Source: Clostridia bacterium
GTDB taxonomy: Bacteria > Bacillota > Clostridia > Oscillospirales > Acutalibacteraceae
Direction of reading: 5' to 3'
NCBI GenBank assembly: GCA_017439585.1
Contig: JAFSIV010000023.1
Coordinates: 18,398 to 82,397, forward strand
DNA: 64,000 nt
The notes beneath the pieces are model-generated. The model searched no databases and was not told the DNA's origin. It saw only the letters and a program-made list of their open reading frames with translations. A program made the translations under genes and the position numbers. Numbering within the stretch: the first letter of the stretch is position 1; each line of letters begins with the position of its first letter. Of this stretch, positions 1 through 9,115 are shown in pieces.

Positions 1-1719
1 TAAATCGGGGTTACCCTTGCAGATGGCGGGGAGGGGTTTGTTTAATTTTGCGATATACTCGAAAAGCATATTCTGCATAGCGTATGAACGATATCTGTTT
101 TTATGAGTTTTGTATGCATCAAAGGAGAAAACGATAAATTTTTGACCGTTTTTGTTTTGATAAAATACAGTATCGGGGTGTTCTGTACCGCAAAGTCCGT
201 TTGTTGCAAGAATTTCGGCATCAGCTTTATAGGTTACTTCGTAGACAGAGCCAGCGTCATAACTGCTTTCGACATATTCATTATCCCCCTTAAAATGCAA
301 TAGGGGAGCATTAGAAATAACAGAGCCTATTTTTTCAATACCAACATCTATTCCTTTATCCATTAGGATTTGAGCGGCTTTAATGTCGATAATAAGTCCG
401 TTTGAAAGGGAAGCTTCGGGTATGTATTTAGCATTTTCACCGAATGCTATACCCACAGCGTTTTCTATTGTGTAGCTTGTTGGAATGGTGTTATCCGAAA
501 GCATTTTTGCGGCAGGCGAAAAGAAAAGATTTTGCATATAATCGTTTCCAATATACTTGTCATTTGGCAAATCGGCATTTCTAACCTTGTTCATAAATTC
601 ATAAATTCTAACGCCGCAATCGGTTTTATCTTTAAACAAACGGTCTATTTCCTCATAAAGAGGCTTGTTTTTGATATGAGAGGCAATATAGCCGTTCTCA
701 TATTCAGGAGAGGAGGTATAAGAAAGGGAATATTTTAAAATACCGTTTGCAGTGCCTGCGGCTCTGAGCGCGGTGTCAAACCCTTCAAGGTATGAAGCGG
801 GGCAACGGTGCCTCGGTCTCGGATAAACATCACCCTCGCACATGATCTCAATATCTTCGTCATCACACCAAGCGCGTTCCATTCTTTCTTGCTCAATAAC
901 TCCTTGAAGTCTTTGACCGAATGCTTGATTTACTGCCCAATAGGGAGCTCCGCTTAGCCTTATAAGAGGTTTGGTGTTGCCTGCTAATATTTTTGTTATC
1001 GTATAGGCATCAACACCGTCTAAATCCCAAGAGGACATACAAGCGCAAAAAGCCATACGAATATCGGGATTTATTGAATCTACCGCTATACGCACATTTT
1101 TTGCAAAATTTTTAAGACTTTCTCCCAATGAGATTAAAAATGCATCTCTGAAACGGTTTTGACCGCCGCAGAAAAGCTTTTCTTGAAGCTTTTCTCGGCT
1201 AACAGCTTCGCCAAGCTTTTCGCTCATCATTTTAAGGTGGTTATCGCAGCAACAACCAAAACCCGTTGGCAAATTGCCAAAACGGAAATCATCATCAAAC
1301 ATAATGATATCGGGAGATAATTTTGCAACTGCTTTCAAAAAATCGCAGGTATCGGTAATAAATTCCTCGGAGGATGGGCAGAAAAAGGCAGAGCTAATTT
1401 CACCTGTGGGCTCGCAACCGCTGTTTTCTTCGGCGGTTTTCCCGTTAAAAGCGGTTATAATAGGCATATCAAAGGGAGCTTTATCGAGGTTTGAACGCCA
1501 AAAGGTCCATAGCCAAACCCCTGTTTCTAAGCCTTCTGATTTGTAAAACTTTATTAAATCTTCTAATGATTTTAAGGTATCTTTTCTTTTGTCCTGGTCA
1601 AATGAAAGAATAGGTATTGCTAAAAATATTCTTTCAGCATCCATTTTTCTTAGAGCCAAAAGGGTTTTATCTTTATCAAATCTTTCGCTAAGCATAACAG
1701 GAACTGAAATTTTATACAT
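1..1719 (-). CDS. Putative glycoside-hydrolase-like TIM-barrel protein (3' end outside window)
   Basis: An open frame runs from an ATG at 1719 to the left edge of the window, giving 573 codons without a stop, so the C-terminus is missing. A TAAGGAGAA ribosome binding site sits just upstream. The first 170 residues read like a glycosidase barrel: a strand giving GVWLWTFWRSN, then a DDDFRFG motif near residue 145 whose acidic residues lie at a strand end, followed by a cysteine-rich GCCCDN. Later residues (about 450-570) look like a glutamine-amidotransferase-like or beta-galactosidase trimerisation-type domain. It shares a transcript with the isomerase-like gene upstream (13-base gap). I do not recognise a named family. 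The role as a cytoplasmic glycosidase is inferred from fold-like features and context, and no signal peptide is visible. Confidence 0.6.
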   Translation of the reverse strand, partial: MYKISVPVMLSERFDKDKTLLALRKMDAERIFLAIPILSFDQDKRKDTLKSLEDLIKFYKSEGLETGVWLWTFWRSNLDKAPFDMPIITAFNGKTAEENSGCEPTGEISSAFFCPSSEEFITDTCDFLKAVAKLSPDIIMFDDDFRFGNLPTGFGCCCDNHLKMMSEKLGEAVSREKLQEKLFCGGQNRFRDAFLISLGESLKNFAKNVRIAVDSINPDIRMAFCACMSSWDLDGVDAYTITKILAGNTKPLIRLSGAPYWAVNQAFGQRLQGVIEQERMERAWCDDEDIEIMCEGDVYPRPRHRCPASYLEGFDTALRAAGTANGILKYSLSYTSSPEYENGYIASHIKNKPLYEEIDRLFKDKTDCGVRIYEFMNKVRNADLPNDKYIGNDYMQNLFFSPAAKMLSDNTIPTSYTIENAVGIAFGENAKYIPEASLSNGLIIDIKAAQILMDKGIDVGIEKIGSVISNAPLLHFKGDNEYVESSYDAGSVYEVTYKADAEILATNGLCGTEHPDTVFYQNKNGQKFIVFSFDAYKTHKNRYRSYAMQNMLFEYIAKLNKPLPAICKGNPDL

Positions 1720-1732
1720 ATTAGAGTTCTCC

Positions 1733-2647
1733 TTATTCTTCGTATATGCCGTAAGCTGAGAGACAGGCTTTTCCTATCTCGAATAAGAATTTTTCTGCTG
1801 CGTCAAGCATTTCGGTTGAGGGGTTGAATAAACGGGTATCCTTTTCAAACTTTCGGCGTTTTAATTGCCATGTTTGTCCGAAGCTTATTGTGTTATCTGC
1901 TTCAAAGGTGAAATAACCTTTGTAATTAATATCTATAAGGGCGGTCATAACCTCGTCCATATTAAGAGTTCCGCAAAACAAAGCAATATGCTGGTCGCTT
2001 TTACCGTAATTATCGTGAACATGAAGCGCTCTTAAATCATCACCCAAAGCTATGATATCTTTATACTGATGACCTTCGATATTTGCGTGTCCCAAATCCC
2101 AGCAGGCGTGCAAAAGGGGATGATTTACATATTCAATAAACTCCTTCATATCCGCGCCTGTGAAGAAGAAATATTTATTACCCATATTCGCTTTTGCACT
2201 GTTTTCTATAAGAACATTAACATTACTTTTTTCCATAGCAGGAAAAAGTGGCTTTAAGGCTTCAAGGTTCATTTCGAAATACTGTTCTTTTGTAATGTTA
2301 TCCATCCAACCTGTGTGGATAACTGCATTTTCAATACCGAGCATACCGCAAATTTCTATTGCTCTTATGGTACATTCAAGGTATTCATCAAAATTTTCTT
2401 CATCGAGCGGATTGCAATTAGGCAGATGCGCTTGCACATATTTTATACCAAGCTCATTTGCCAATTCTTTCAAATTTTCAACATATTCTTTGTAATTTTC
2501 AAGCATAAAGGGGCTGTTTTTCTTATCTATGTCATAAAACGACAGGTCGATATATTTAAATCCTGCCTTTGCAATATGACGCACTCTTTCTAAATGGTCG
2601 TCTGACGGGATTGTTCTGAAATCGGAAGTTGTTGATGCAATTTTCAT
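1733..2647 (-). CDS. Sugar phosphate isomerase/epimerase family protein (xylose-isomerase-like TIM barrel)
   Basis: A 304-residue protein of the AP-endonuclease-2 / sugar phosphate isomerase superfamily. Typical features are the strand-end motifs VQAHLPN (about residue 92), NAVIHTGW (about 110), VLIENS (about 145), HACWDLGHANI (about 182) and ALHVHDNYG (about 208). These supply the His, Glu and Asp metal ligands of the barrel. Enzymes of this group interconvert ketoses and aldoses or epimerise sugars and inositols. The exact substrate cannot be read from sequence. It is the first gene of a two-gene minus-strand unit behind a good promoter and is divergent from the AraC regulator, which may control both sides. 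Confidence 0.8.
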   Translation of the reverse strand: MKIASTTSDFRTIPSDDHLERVRHIAKAGFKYIDLSFYDIDKKNSPFMLENYKEYVENLKELANELGIKYVQAHLPNCNPLDEENFDEYLECTIRAIEICGMLGIENAVIHTGWMDNITKEQYFEMNLEALKPLFPAMEKSNVNVLIENSAKANMGNKYFFFTGADMKEFIEYVNHPLLHACWDLGHANIEGHQYKDIIALGDDLRALHVHDNYGKSDQHIALFCGTLNMDEVMTALIDINYKGYFTFEADNTISFGQTWQLKRRKFEKDTRLFNPSTEMLDAAEKFLFEIGKACLSAYGIYEE

Positions 2648-2680
2648 AAAAATACAAACCTTTCCCCATTAATTATAGTA

Positions 2681-2709
2681 ATTATTGCATTTATAATTTG
2701 ATTTGTCAA
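2681..2709 (-). promoter_or_regulatory. Promoter for the isomerase / glycosidase-like pair
   Basis: On the minus strand there is TTGACA (2709-2704), a 17-base spacer and AATAAT (2686-2681), about 35 bases ahead of the start at 2647. It lies back to back with the promoter of the AraC gene. Confidence 0.6.
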
Positions 2710-2799
2710 TGAGTTTCATTTTTTTTAGAAAAACGCGGTATGAAAAATATTAAAACCACAGTATTATTCGAAAAATTTAATTCTTAATCAATAAAAATG

Positions 2800-2827
2800 T
2801 TGATTTTAAGCTTTGGTGTGATATAAT
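2800..2827 (+). promoter_or_regulatory. Promoter for the AraC regulator
   Basis: TTGATT (2800-2805), a 16-base spacer and a perfect TATAAT (2822-2827), 34 bases ahead of the ATG at 2862. The ribosome binding site AAAGGAGAG follows. Confidence 0.6.
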
Positions 2828-2861
2828 AAAATCAAAAAGGAAAGAAAGGAGAGTTTGTTTT

Positions 2862-3701
2862 ATGCCTACTTTTTTAACTAAAAAATTTCTGGGACATATA
2901 TTCGTTAAAGAATTCGTAAATCATAAATCTACCGAAGTTCATTCTCATGAATATATAGAGTTGGCTTATGTTTTAGAGGGAGACGGAACTTCTGTTATAA
3001 ACGGTATAAATGAACCTATTAAAGCAGGCAATTTCTATATTATAGATTATAATTCAACTCATTCCTATTTTTCCGAAAAAAAGGATTTTAAAATTTTAAA
3101 CTGCCTGTTTTCACCTCAGATAATAGATTCTTCCTTTAAAAATGATATGAGCTTTGATGATGCGATAGCTGCATATTTTTTCAGAATCAGCGGAAGGCAT
3201 ATAAAGCTTCCTGTGGCTGATAGATTATATTACGACGAGACAGGCGAAATAAGAACTTTATTTGTGAATATGCTCAAAGAGTATAATGGTGGCGAAGCCG
3301 GTAATATTGAATTGATAAGATATTACATCAGGTCGGTTCTTATTAATATTGCAAGAACTGTCGGAAGCTCAAACGAGGTTGATAAGGATATAAAATTTGT
3401 TATAGACAGAATAAGGGAAAGATGTAACGAAAATATATTGCTAAGCGATATAGCTGATGAAATTCATTGTAGTCTGCCTTATTTGAGCGAAAAGTTTAAA
3501 ACCCAAACGGGTATGACCTTTACCAAATATCTTAAAACTACCCGTATAGAAAAGGCGGCTTCGCTTTTATCCGCAACCGATATGACGATTGAAAAAATAG
3601 CAGAGCAGGTGGGTTATAATGATATAAAAACATTTTATTTGGTTTTTAAACAGATGACCGATATAACCCCTAAGCAATACCGAAAAAACAGTAAACTCTA
3701 A
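2862..3701 (+). CDS. AraC family transcriptional regulator
   Basis: A 279-residue regulator with an N-terminal cupin-like sensing domain (residues 10-110, with HSHEYIELAYVLEG and a following IIDYNSTHSYF) and a C-terminal double helix-turn-helix of AraC type (about 180-278). The latter has the hallmark SLPYLSEKFKTQTGMTFTKY and a second half ending in PKQYRKN. It sits between the divergent isomerase unit and the 30 kb glucan locus, with its own promoter and a terminator after it. It is the only regulator next to the locus and is the likely carbohydrate-responsive activator. The ligand is unknown. Confidence 0.9.
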   Translation: MPTFLTKKFLGHIFVKEFVNHKSTEVHSHEYIELAYVLEGDGTSVINGINEPIKAGNFYIIDYNSTHSYFSEKKDFKILNCLFSPQIIDSSFKNDMSFDDAIAAYFFRISGRHIKLPVADRLYYDETGEIRTLFVNMLKEYNGGEAGNIELIRYYIRSVLINIARTVGSSNEVDKDIKFVIDRIRERCNENILLSDIADEIHCSLPYLSEKFKTQTGMTFTKYLKTTRIEKAASLLSATDMTIEKIAEQVGYNDIKTFYLVFKQMTDITPKQYRKNSKL

Positions 3702-3718
3702 TATAATAAAAACCAGTT

Positions 3719-3764
3719 AAAAAGCACCTCAAACCGACTAAAAAATCGTGTTTGGGGTGCTTTT
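3719..3764 (+). terminator. Rho-independent terminator after the AraC gene
   Basis: A 15-base stem built from AAAAGCACCTCAAAC and GTTTGGGGTGCTTTT, with one G-T pair and a 16-base A-rich loop, ending in TTTT. It separates the regulator from the glucan locus. Confidence 0.8.
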
Positions 3765-3812
3765 CTAAATTTGGAAATAAATTCACCCATATAAATGGAT
3801 TAAAACTACGGA

Positions 3813-3841
3813 TTGTGCATATTGCTTCATAGTGGTAAAAT
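3813..3841 (+). promoter_or_regulatory. Likely main promoter of the glucan utilization locus
   Basis: TTGTGC (3813-3818), 17 bases, TAAAAT (3836-3841), 43 bases before the first gene at 3885. The weak -35 fits a promoter that needs an activator such as the neighbouring AraC protein. That link is inference. No other clear promoter was seen before 34572. Confidence 0.5.
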
Positions 3842-3884
3842 AATAATGTATAAATTTGTGTATAGTGAGAAAGGATAAGCGGTT

Positions 3885-5357
3885 ATGACGCCTAAAAAGA
3901 AGAAAATAATAATTATTATCTTAGCAATACTATTAGCATTGCTCATTGTGGCAGGTTCGATTTGGTTGCTTTTTACTATTTTTGATGGTTTACCTGCCAA
4001 ACGCAGAAAGAAAAAGGTTGTTATCATAAAGCAGTATCCGACAAGCGATGTCGGAACTACCGATGATGATGGTTATAGCGACGATTATGATGATTATTAT
4101 GAATCGGTAAGACGTGAGCTTTATCAGAAAACTCAAAACAGTGTTGTAAATTATGTTCCTGAATATAAAATAACTTCTAAGAAGTGGGACGGACCTAAGG
4201 GTTATGTTATTGTAATTCCTAAGGGAGATAAGAATAGTAAACAGTTTGCAGAAAAAATTCAAAAATATTTCAAAAAGCAAGCCGGCATTGAGCTTGAAAT
4301 AGTTACCGATAGCGAGAAGGAACAGAAAAAGGAAATTCTTATAGGTAACACTAACAGATATAAGTCAAAACTTTCGGAAAATGAATATGCTGTTAAGATT
4401 TCGGGCAGCAAGCTTATTTTCGAGGGCGGACATTATGTTATGTTAGGAAAAGCAACCGATTGGTTTGTAACTGCTAAATATGCCGAAGGTAAGGTAAATT
4501 GCTTAACAGGTCAAACCAAGGATTTTGCCGCAACCAAAGCAGGCGGATACAAATATGTTTGGGGAGACGAGTTCTCAGGCTTGGAAATTAATAACAAAAA
4601 ATGGACCTTTGCTAACCGTATGGCAGGAAGCGCATTGCTTGAAACCAGAACAGATGAAAAAGTAGCGAGTGTTAGTCAGGATAATTTGCAGCTCAGAGCA
4701 ATCCGTTCTTACAGAAAAGAAAACCCCGTTGCGCAGTATGCTACTATGCAGTCTTTAAACACAATGAAAACTATGAGCTTTATGCATGGTTATCTTGAAA
4801 TGTCTGCAAGAGTGCCGTTCATTAGCGGTGCTTGGCCGTCTCTCTGGGCAAACAGCAACGGCGCTTTGAATAATACCAAAACCGACCCTTATACCATAGA
4901 GGTCGATATTTTCGAGGTGTTTTCTTCGGTTGATAAACTTGTTCCTAATATCCATAAATGGCGCGGACAGAATACTCCCAGCCAGTATAACACCGACCAT
5001 ATTGTAAACGGTGAAAGAGTACCGGCTACTCCGTATATATTTGAAAATACCGATAATTTAACAAATGAATATCATATCTATGGATTCAAATGGACCGAAA
5101 AGGAAATGACAATGTCGGTAGATGGTAAAGACTATATGACATTTGACCTTACAAAAGATTTCGATAATCAAGACGGTATGGACGGCTTCAAGGTGCCGAT
5201 ATCTATTCTTATAAACAATCATATGTTTGCTCCTGATGTTGAACTTATTAATGATGCGAGCAATGTTAATAATTTAGACCTTCCGTATGAGTACGATATC
5301 GATTGGATAAGACTTTATCAGATTCCCGGAAAGGGAGAGCTTAATTTAGCTGATTAA
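3885..5357 (+). CDS. Membrane-anchored GH16 beta-glucanase (laminarinase type)
   Basis: A 490-residue protein. Residues 1-5 are basic and residues 7-32 form one hydrophobic membrane segment, followed by a very acidic Asp/Tyr-rich linker (about 55-75). Residues 100-210 resemble the small alpha/beta domain found at the N-terminus of GH67/GH20-type proteins (KGYVIVIPKGD, then KEILIGNTNRY). The GH16 domain covers about 220-485 with WGDEFSG, GYLEMSARVP, WPSLW and the catalytic EVDIFE motif: E339 nucleophile, D341, E344 acid/base. The extra residue in the motif (beta-bulge form) points to endo-beta-1,3- or mixed-linkage glucanases. It probably makes the first cut at the cell surface. First gene of the locus. 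Confidence 0.88.
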   Translation: MTPKKKKIIIIILAILLALLIVAGSIWLLFTIFDGLPAKRRKKKVVIIKQYPTSDVGTTDDDGYSDDYDDYYESVRRELYQKTQNSVVNYVPEYKITSKKWDGPKGYVIVIPKGDKNSKQFAEKIQKYFKKQAGIELEIVTDSEKEQKKEILIGNTNRYKSKLSENEYAVKISGSKLIFEGGHYVMLGKATDWFVTAKYAEGKVNCLTGQTKDFAATKAGGYKYVWGDEFSGLEINNKKWTFANRMAGSALLETRTDEKVASVSQDNLQLRAIRSYRKENPVAQYATMQSLNTMKTMSFMHGYLEMSARVPFISGAWPSLWANSNGALNNTKTDPYTIEVDIFEVFSSVDKLVPNIHKWRGQNTPSQYNTDHIVNGERVPATPYIFENTDNLTNEYHIYGFKWTEKEMTMSVDGKDYMTFDLTKDFDNQDGMDGFKVPISILINNHMFAPDVELINDASNVNNLDLPYEYDIDWIRLYQIPGKGELNLAD

Positions 5358-5423
5358 AAACGCAAAGACGAAAAACCTACCTTTGAATTAGGTTTGGATT
5401 AGTCGGGTAAGGGGCGAAAATTT

Positions 5424-8177
5424 ATGCAAAACAAAGCATTGAGGTTATTAGCAGGCTTTATGTCGGTTGTAATGGTATTTGGGCTTGTATGCACAGTACC
5501 TTTCGGCTGTTTGGCTACGGAAGCTTTAACCTCTGGCGAAGCTATTGCGGTTAATCTTAAAAACAGCGCTGATGCGGTTTTTGAGGGCGATAGCCTTGTT
5601 TGGCAAAGCGATAAAGAATTGAATTTGGGATTTACTGCCGAAAATGAAGGTATATTCGAGCTTTCGGTGGTTTGGAAGCCGATGGAAAACGGTGTAAACC
5701 CCGAAATTTCGGTTAAAATCGACGGTAAATATCCTTTCGAAAAAGCAGAAAATATTGAAATGCTTCGCGAATGGAAAAACCTAACAGATAAACCCCGTCA
5801 GGATAAAATCGGAAACGAATATGCGGCTGAGCAGGTTGAAACAGGCGAATTTATAACAACCGCATTGCGTGATTACACAGGCTCATCAGCTGAGCCGTAT
5901 GCCTTTTCTTTGTCGTCAGGTGAGCATACCTTAACCTTAAAGGGTGACGGTCAAAAGCTTTTAATTAAGTCTATAACCTTCGTAACCCCTGATAGCCCAA
6001 AAAGTTATAAGGGTACCTTCAAGCCGTCAAAAGCAGAAAAAATTAATGCCCAGCCGATTTTATTGCAGGGTGAAAAAGCGGATATAAAATCGGGAGACTT
6101 TTTAATTCCAAAAGCTAATAACAGTGACGCAGGAATGAATCCTACCGATAAAAGAGCTACTAAAATCAATTATATCGGCGGAAGCACCTGGCAGAACCCC
6201 GGCGATTATCTCAAATGGAATTTTGAGGTTGAAAAATCGGGATATTATTATTTGAATTTTAGATTTAAACAGTCGGAGCTTGTTAACGGCGATAGTTTTA
6301 GAAGACTTAAAATAGATGATAAGCTTCCCTTTGAAGAAGCAAGAACTGTTAAATTTGTATACGATACCGATTGGCAAAACGATACATATAGCGATAGTAA
6401 GAATAATCCTTATTACATATATCTCGAAAAGGGAAGTCATACCTTAACCTTAGAGGTTGATTCTTCAAATCAGGTTGAGTATTTTAACCGTTTGTCAAGC
6501 GTTGTCTCCTCGCTTGGCGATGAATATATAAAAATAGTTATGATAACAGGTGAAACCCCCGATGTTAATCGTGACTATCAGTTGTTTGATCAAATTCCGA
6601 ATTTTAATGATACATTAAAGAAGAATAATGATGAGCTTATTGCTCTTTCAAAGGATATGAAAAAGAATTCGGGCAAAAGAGCAACCCAGATAATTGCAGC
6701 TATGGATAATATGTCCCGTATATTATCTATTATGCTTAAAAGTCCTTATATTGCGCATCAGTATGTAAAGGATTTTTACAGTAATTACACCTCATTAAGC
6801 TCTTGGCTTTATGATATGACAAATATGCCGTTGGCAATTGATACGATACAGTTTGTGCCTTACGGCAGTGAACCTAAACTCAATGAAAAGAATATTTTTG
6901 AGCGTTTTGCATACGGCTTTATGCGTTTTATATATTCTTTTGTTGAGGATTATGCAGAAGCAGAACAGGGAGAAAGTAACCAAAGTGTGCGTCTTTGGGT
7001 TAACTGGGGACAGGACCAATCGAGCGTGTTAAGCTCGCTTATTGAAGATTCTTTCACGGCGAAAACCGGAATAAAGGTTAAGCTCGAAATTGTAAATGCT
7101 TCGCTTGTAAACGGTATTCTTGCAGGCAATTTCCCCGATGTTGCGCTTCATTTGGCAAGAACTGAGCCGGTAAACCTAGGTATCAGAGGCGCGCTTGCTG
7201 ATTTGAGACAGTTTGATGACTGCGATGAGGTATTAAAGCGTTTCAACACCGGCGCACATGTGCCGTATTGCTACGGTGATGCATTGTATGCTCTTCCTGA
7301 TACTCAAAGCTTTATGCTTATGTTCTACCGCACCGATATACTTGACCAGTTAGGCATTAAAGTGCCTGAAACCTGGGAAGAGTTTTTGCAGGCTTCAACA
7401 ATTATTCAGCGCAATAATATGAACACCTATGTTCCATATACTCAGATTGTAGCTTCAACCACAGTAAATGCCGGTATAGGAAACCTTAATTTGTTTCCAA
7501 CATTATTAGCTCAAAGCGGACTTTCGCTTTATAATCCTGAGCTTAATGCCACGGATATAAACAACGAGCCTGCTATTGAAGTATTTAAAACTTGGGCTTC
7601 ATTATATAACGAATACAGTCTTAATAAAGAGGCAGATTTCTATAATAGATTCCGCAACGGTGTAATGCCGCTCGGTATAGCACCTTATGGTACATATATG
7701 ACAATTTATTCCGCTGCGCCTGAAATCAAGGGAAGATGGTCGGTTGCGACTGTTCCGGGAAGCAAAGACGGTAATAAGCTGGTTGCAGGTGCAGGAACAG
7801 GCTGCGCTATCATAGAAAAATCCCCGAATAAAAAAGCGGCTTGGGAGTTCCTTAAATGGTGGACCAGCGAGGAAACACAGTTCAGATACAGTAAAAATGT
7901 TGAGTCTATACTCGGTATGATAGGCAGAACTGCAACCGCTAATAAAAATGCTATGAAGCGGCTTGCTTGGAATTCTCATGACCGAGATGTAATACTTGAA
8001 CAATGGAGTTATGTTCAAGAAGTTCCGGAAGTACCGGGAAGCTATTATGTAACAAGAGCGGTTGATCAGGCGTTCTGGTCGGTGGTAAATGATAATTCCA
8101 CCGTTAAGGATGCAGTTGCAAAATGGAGTAATTTTGCTGATGATGAGATAACCCGTAAGATTAAAGAATACAGTTAG
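5424..8177 (+). CDS. Extracellular solute-binding protein with N-terminal carbohydrate-binding-like domains
   Basis: 917 residues, about twice the usual length for a sugar ABC binding protein. Residues 1-33 look like a signal peptide. Two jelly-roll segments resembling CBM6/CBM35 follow at about 40-190 and 215-365, each containing a GYYYLNF- or FELSVVW-type strand and a GxHTLTL strand. A helical linker spans about 385-500. The C-terminal 415 residues form a family-1 solute-binding domain (NWGQDQSSVLSSLIEDSF, then FPDVALH, YALPDTQSFMLMFYR, WEFLKWWTSEETQ). It should deliver glucan oligosaccharides to the permeases directly downstream, while the extra domains may grip polymer. There is no clear lipobox, so attachment to the membrane is uncertain. 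Confidence 0.85.
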   Translation: MQNKALRLLAGFMSVVMVFGLVCTVPFGCLATEALTSGEAIAVNLKNSADAVFEGDSLVWQSDKELNLGFTAENEGIFELSVVWKPMENGVNPEISVKIDGKYPFEKAENIEMLREWKNLTDKPRQDKIGNEYAAEQVETGEFITTALRDYTGSSAEPYAFSLSSGEHTLTLKGDGQKLLIKSITFVTPDSPKSYKGTFKPSKAEKINAQPILLQGEKADIKSGDFLIPKANNSDAGMNPTDKRATKINYIGGSTWQNPGDYLKWNFEVEKSGYYYLNFRFKQSELVNGDSFRRLKIDDKLPFEEARTVKFVYDTDWQNDTYSDSKNNPYYIYLEKGSHTLTLEVDSSNQVEYFNRLSSVVSSLGDEYIKIVMITGETPDVNRDYQLFDQIPNFNDTLKKNNDELIALSKDMKKNSGKRATQIIAAMDNMSRILSIMLKSPYIAHQYVKDFYSNYTSLSSWLYDMTNMPLAIDTIQFVPYGSEPKLNEKNIFERFAYGFMRFIYSFVEDYAEAEQGESNQSVRLWVNWGQDQSSVLSSLIEDSFTAKTGIKVKLEIVNASLVNGILAGNFPDVALHLARTEPVNLGIRGALADLRQFDDCDEVLKRFNTGAHVPYCYGDALYALPDTQSFMLMFYRTDILDQLGIKVPETWEEFLQASTIIQRNNMNTYVPYTQIVASTTVNAGIGNLNLFPTLLAQSGLSLYNPELNATDINNEPAIEVFKTWASLYNEYSLNKEADFYNRFRNGVMPLGIAPYGTYMTIYSAAPEIKGRWSVATVPGSKDGNKLVAGAGTGCAIIEKSPNKKAAWEFLKWWTSEETQFRYSKNVESILGMIGRTATANKNAMKRLAWNSHDRDVILEQWSYVQEVPEVPGSYYVTRAVDQAFWSVVNDNSTVKDAVAKWSNFADDEITRKIKEYS

Positions 8178-8190
8178 GGTGAAATAGATA

Positions 8191-9105
8191 ATGAGGATTA
8201 AAGAACCTCGCCGTAAAATGACACGCGAAATGTGGAAAGATAACATTCCTATGTTTGTTATGTTTGCACCGTTTGTAATTGCATTTTTGATTTTCACGGT
8301 AATACCGATAATATCTTCTATATTATTGAGTTTTACTTCATACGATATGATTTCTGCCCCTAAATTTACGGGACTTGAAAATTATAAACGTTTGTTTTTG
8401 AATGACAGCGTTTTTATAGTAACAGTTAGAAATACCTTTATTTTCGCAGTTGTTGCAGGACCGCTCGGATTTTTGCTTTCCTTTTTACTTGCATGGCTGG
8501 TTAATGAATTTTCCCCAAAGGTGCGTACGGTTTTATCCTTTATGCTGTATGCTCCAGCACTTGTTGGTAACGCATATTTTATATGGCAGGTTGCCTTTTC
8601 GGGCGATAGTTACGGATATATAAACAGTCTATTATTATCAATAGGCGTTATAACAGAGCCTATAATATGGCTTAAAACCGAAGCATATCTTATGCCGATT
8701 ATAATAATTGTTTATCTATGGCAGAATATGGGCGTATCCTTCCTTGCAAATATTTCAGGTTTGCAGAATGTGAGCCGCGATATGTATGAGGCTGGCGCGA
8801 TAGACGGTATCAGAAGCCGTTGGCAAGAGCTTCGTTATATCACTCTCCCCTCTATGTCGCATATGCTGTTGTTTAGCGCTGTTATGCAGATTCAAAGCTG
8901 TTATTCTGTAAGCGCAATCGCAATCATACTTGCAGGTTATCCGAGTAAAAATAACGCGGTTGATACAGTGGTTTCGCTTATGGCGGATGTGGCAACCGTA
9001 AGATATGAGCTAGGCTATGCTTCTGCGATAGCGGTAATTCTGTTTATAATGATGGTTGCAACAAGAATTGCAGTTGGCAAGATTTTGGCTTTAACCCAGA
9101 AATGA
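8191..9105 (+). CDS. ABC sugar transporter permease, MalF-type
   Basis: 304 residues with about six membrane segments and the cytoplasmic EAA loop near residues 195-215 (YEAGAIDGIRSRWQELRYITLP), which docks to the ATPase. It starts 13 bases after the binding-protein gene, and the following permease starts 10 bases after it, so the three form one importer. Family: binding-protein-dependent carbohydrate importers (CUT1). The substrate is inferred from context. Confidence 0.93.
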   Translation: MRIKEPRRKMTREMWKDNIPMFVMFAPFVIAFLIFTVIPIISSILLSFTSYDMISAPKFTGLENYKRLFLNDSVFIVTVRNTFIFAVVAGPLGFLLSFLLAWLVNEFSPKVRTVLSFMLYAPALVGNAYFIWQVAFSGDSYGYINSLLLSIGVITEPIIWLKTEAYLMPIIIIVYLWQNMGVSFLANISGLQNVSRDMYEAGAIDGIRSRWQELRYITLPSMSHMLLFSAVMQIQSCYSVSAIAIILAGYPSKNNAVDTVVSLMADVATVRYELGYASAIAVILFIMMVATRIAVGKILALTQK

Positions 9106-9115
9106 GGCGGTAAGA

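Noticed and set aside
103-1546. Plus-strand frames of 66-90 residues at the left edge
   Set aside because: They lie opposite a continuous 573-codon minus-strand gene with a proper start and ribosome binding site.
5373-5395. Small hairpin AAACCTA/TAGGTTT between the first GH16 gene and the binding-protein gene
   Set aside because: Only seven base pairs of mostly A/T, with no U-run; too weak to call as a functional element.
7602-8297. 231-residue minus-strand frame opposite the first solute-binding protein
   Set aside because: It is a shadow frame across two well-supported genes, with no ribosome binding site or recognisable motif.
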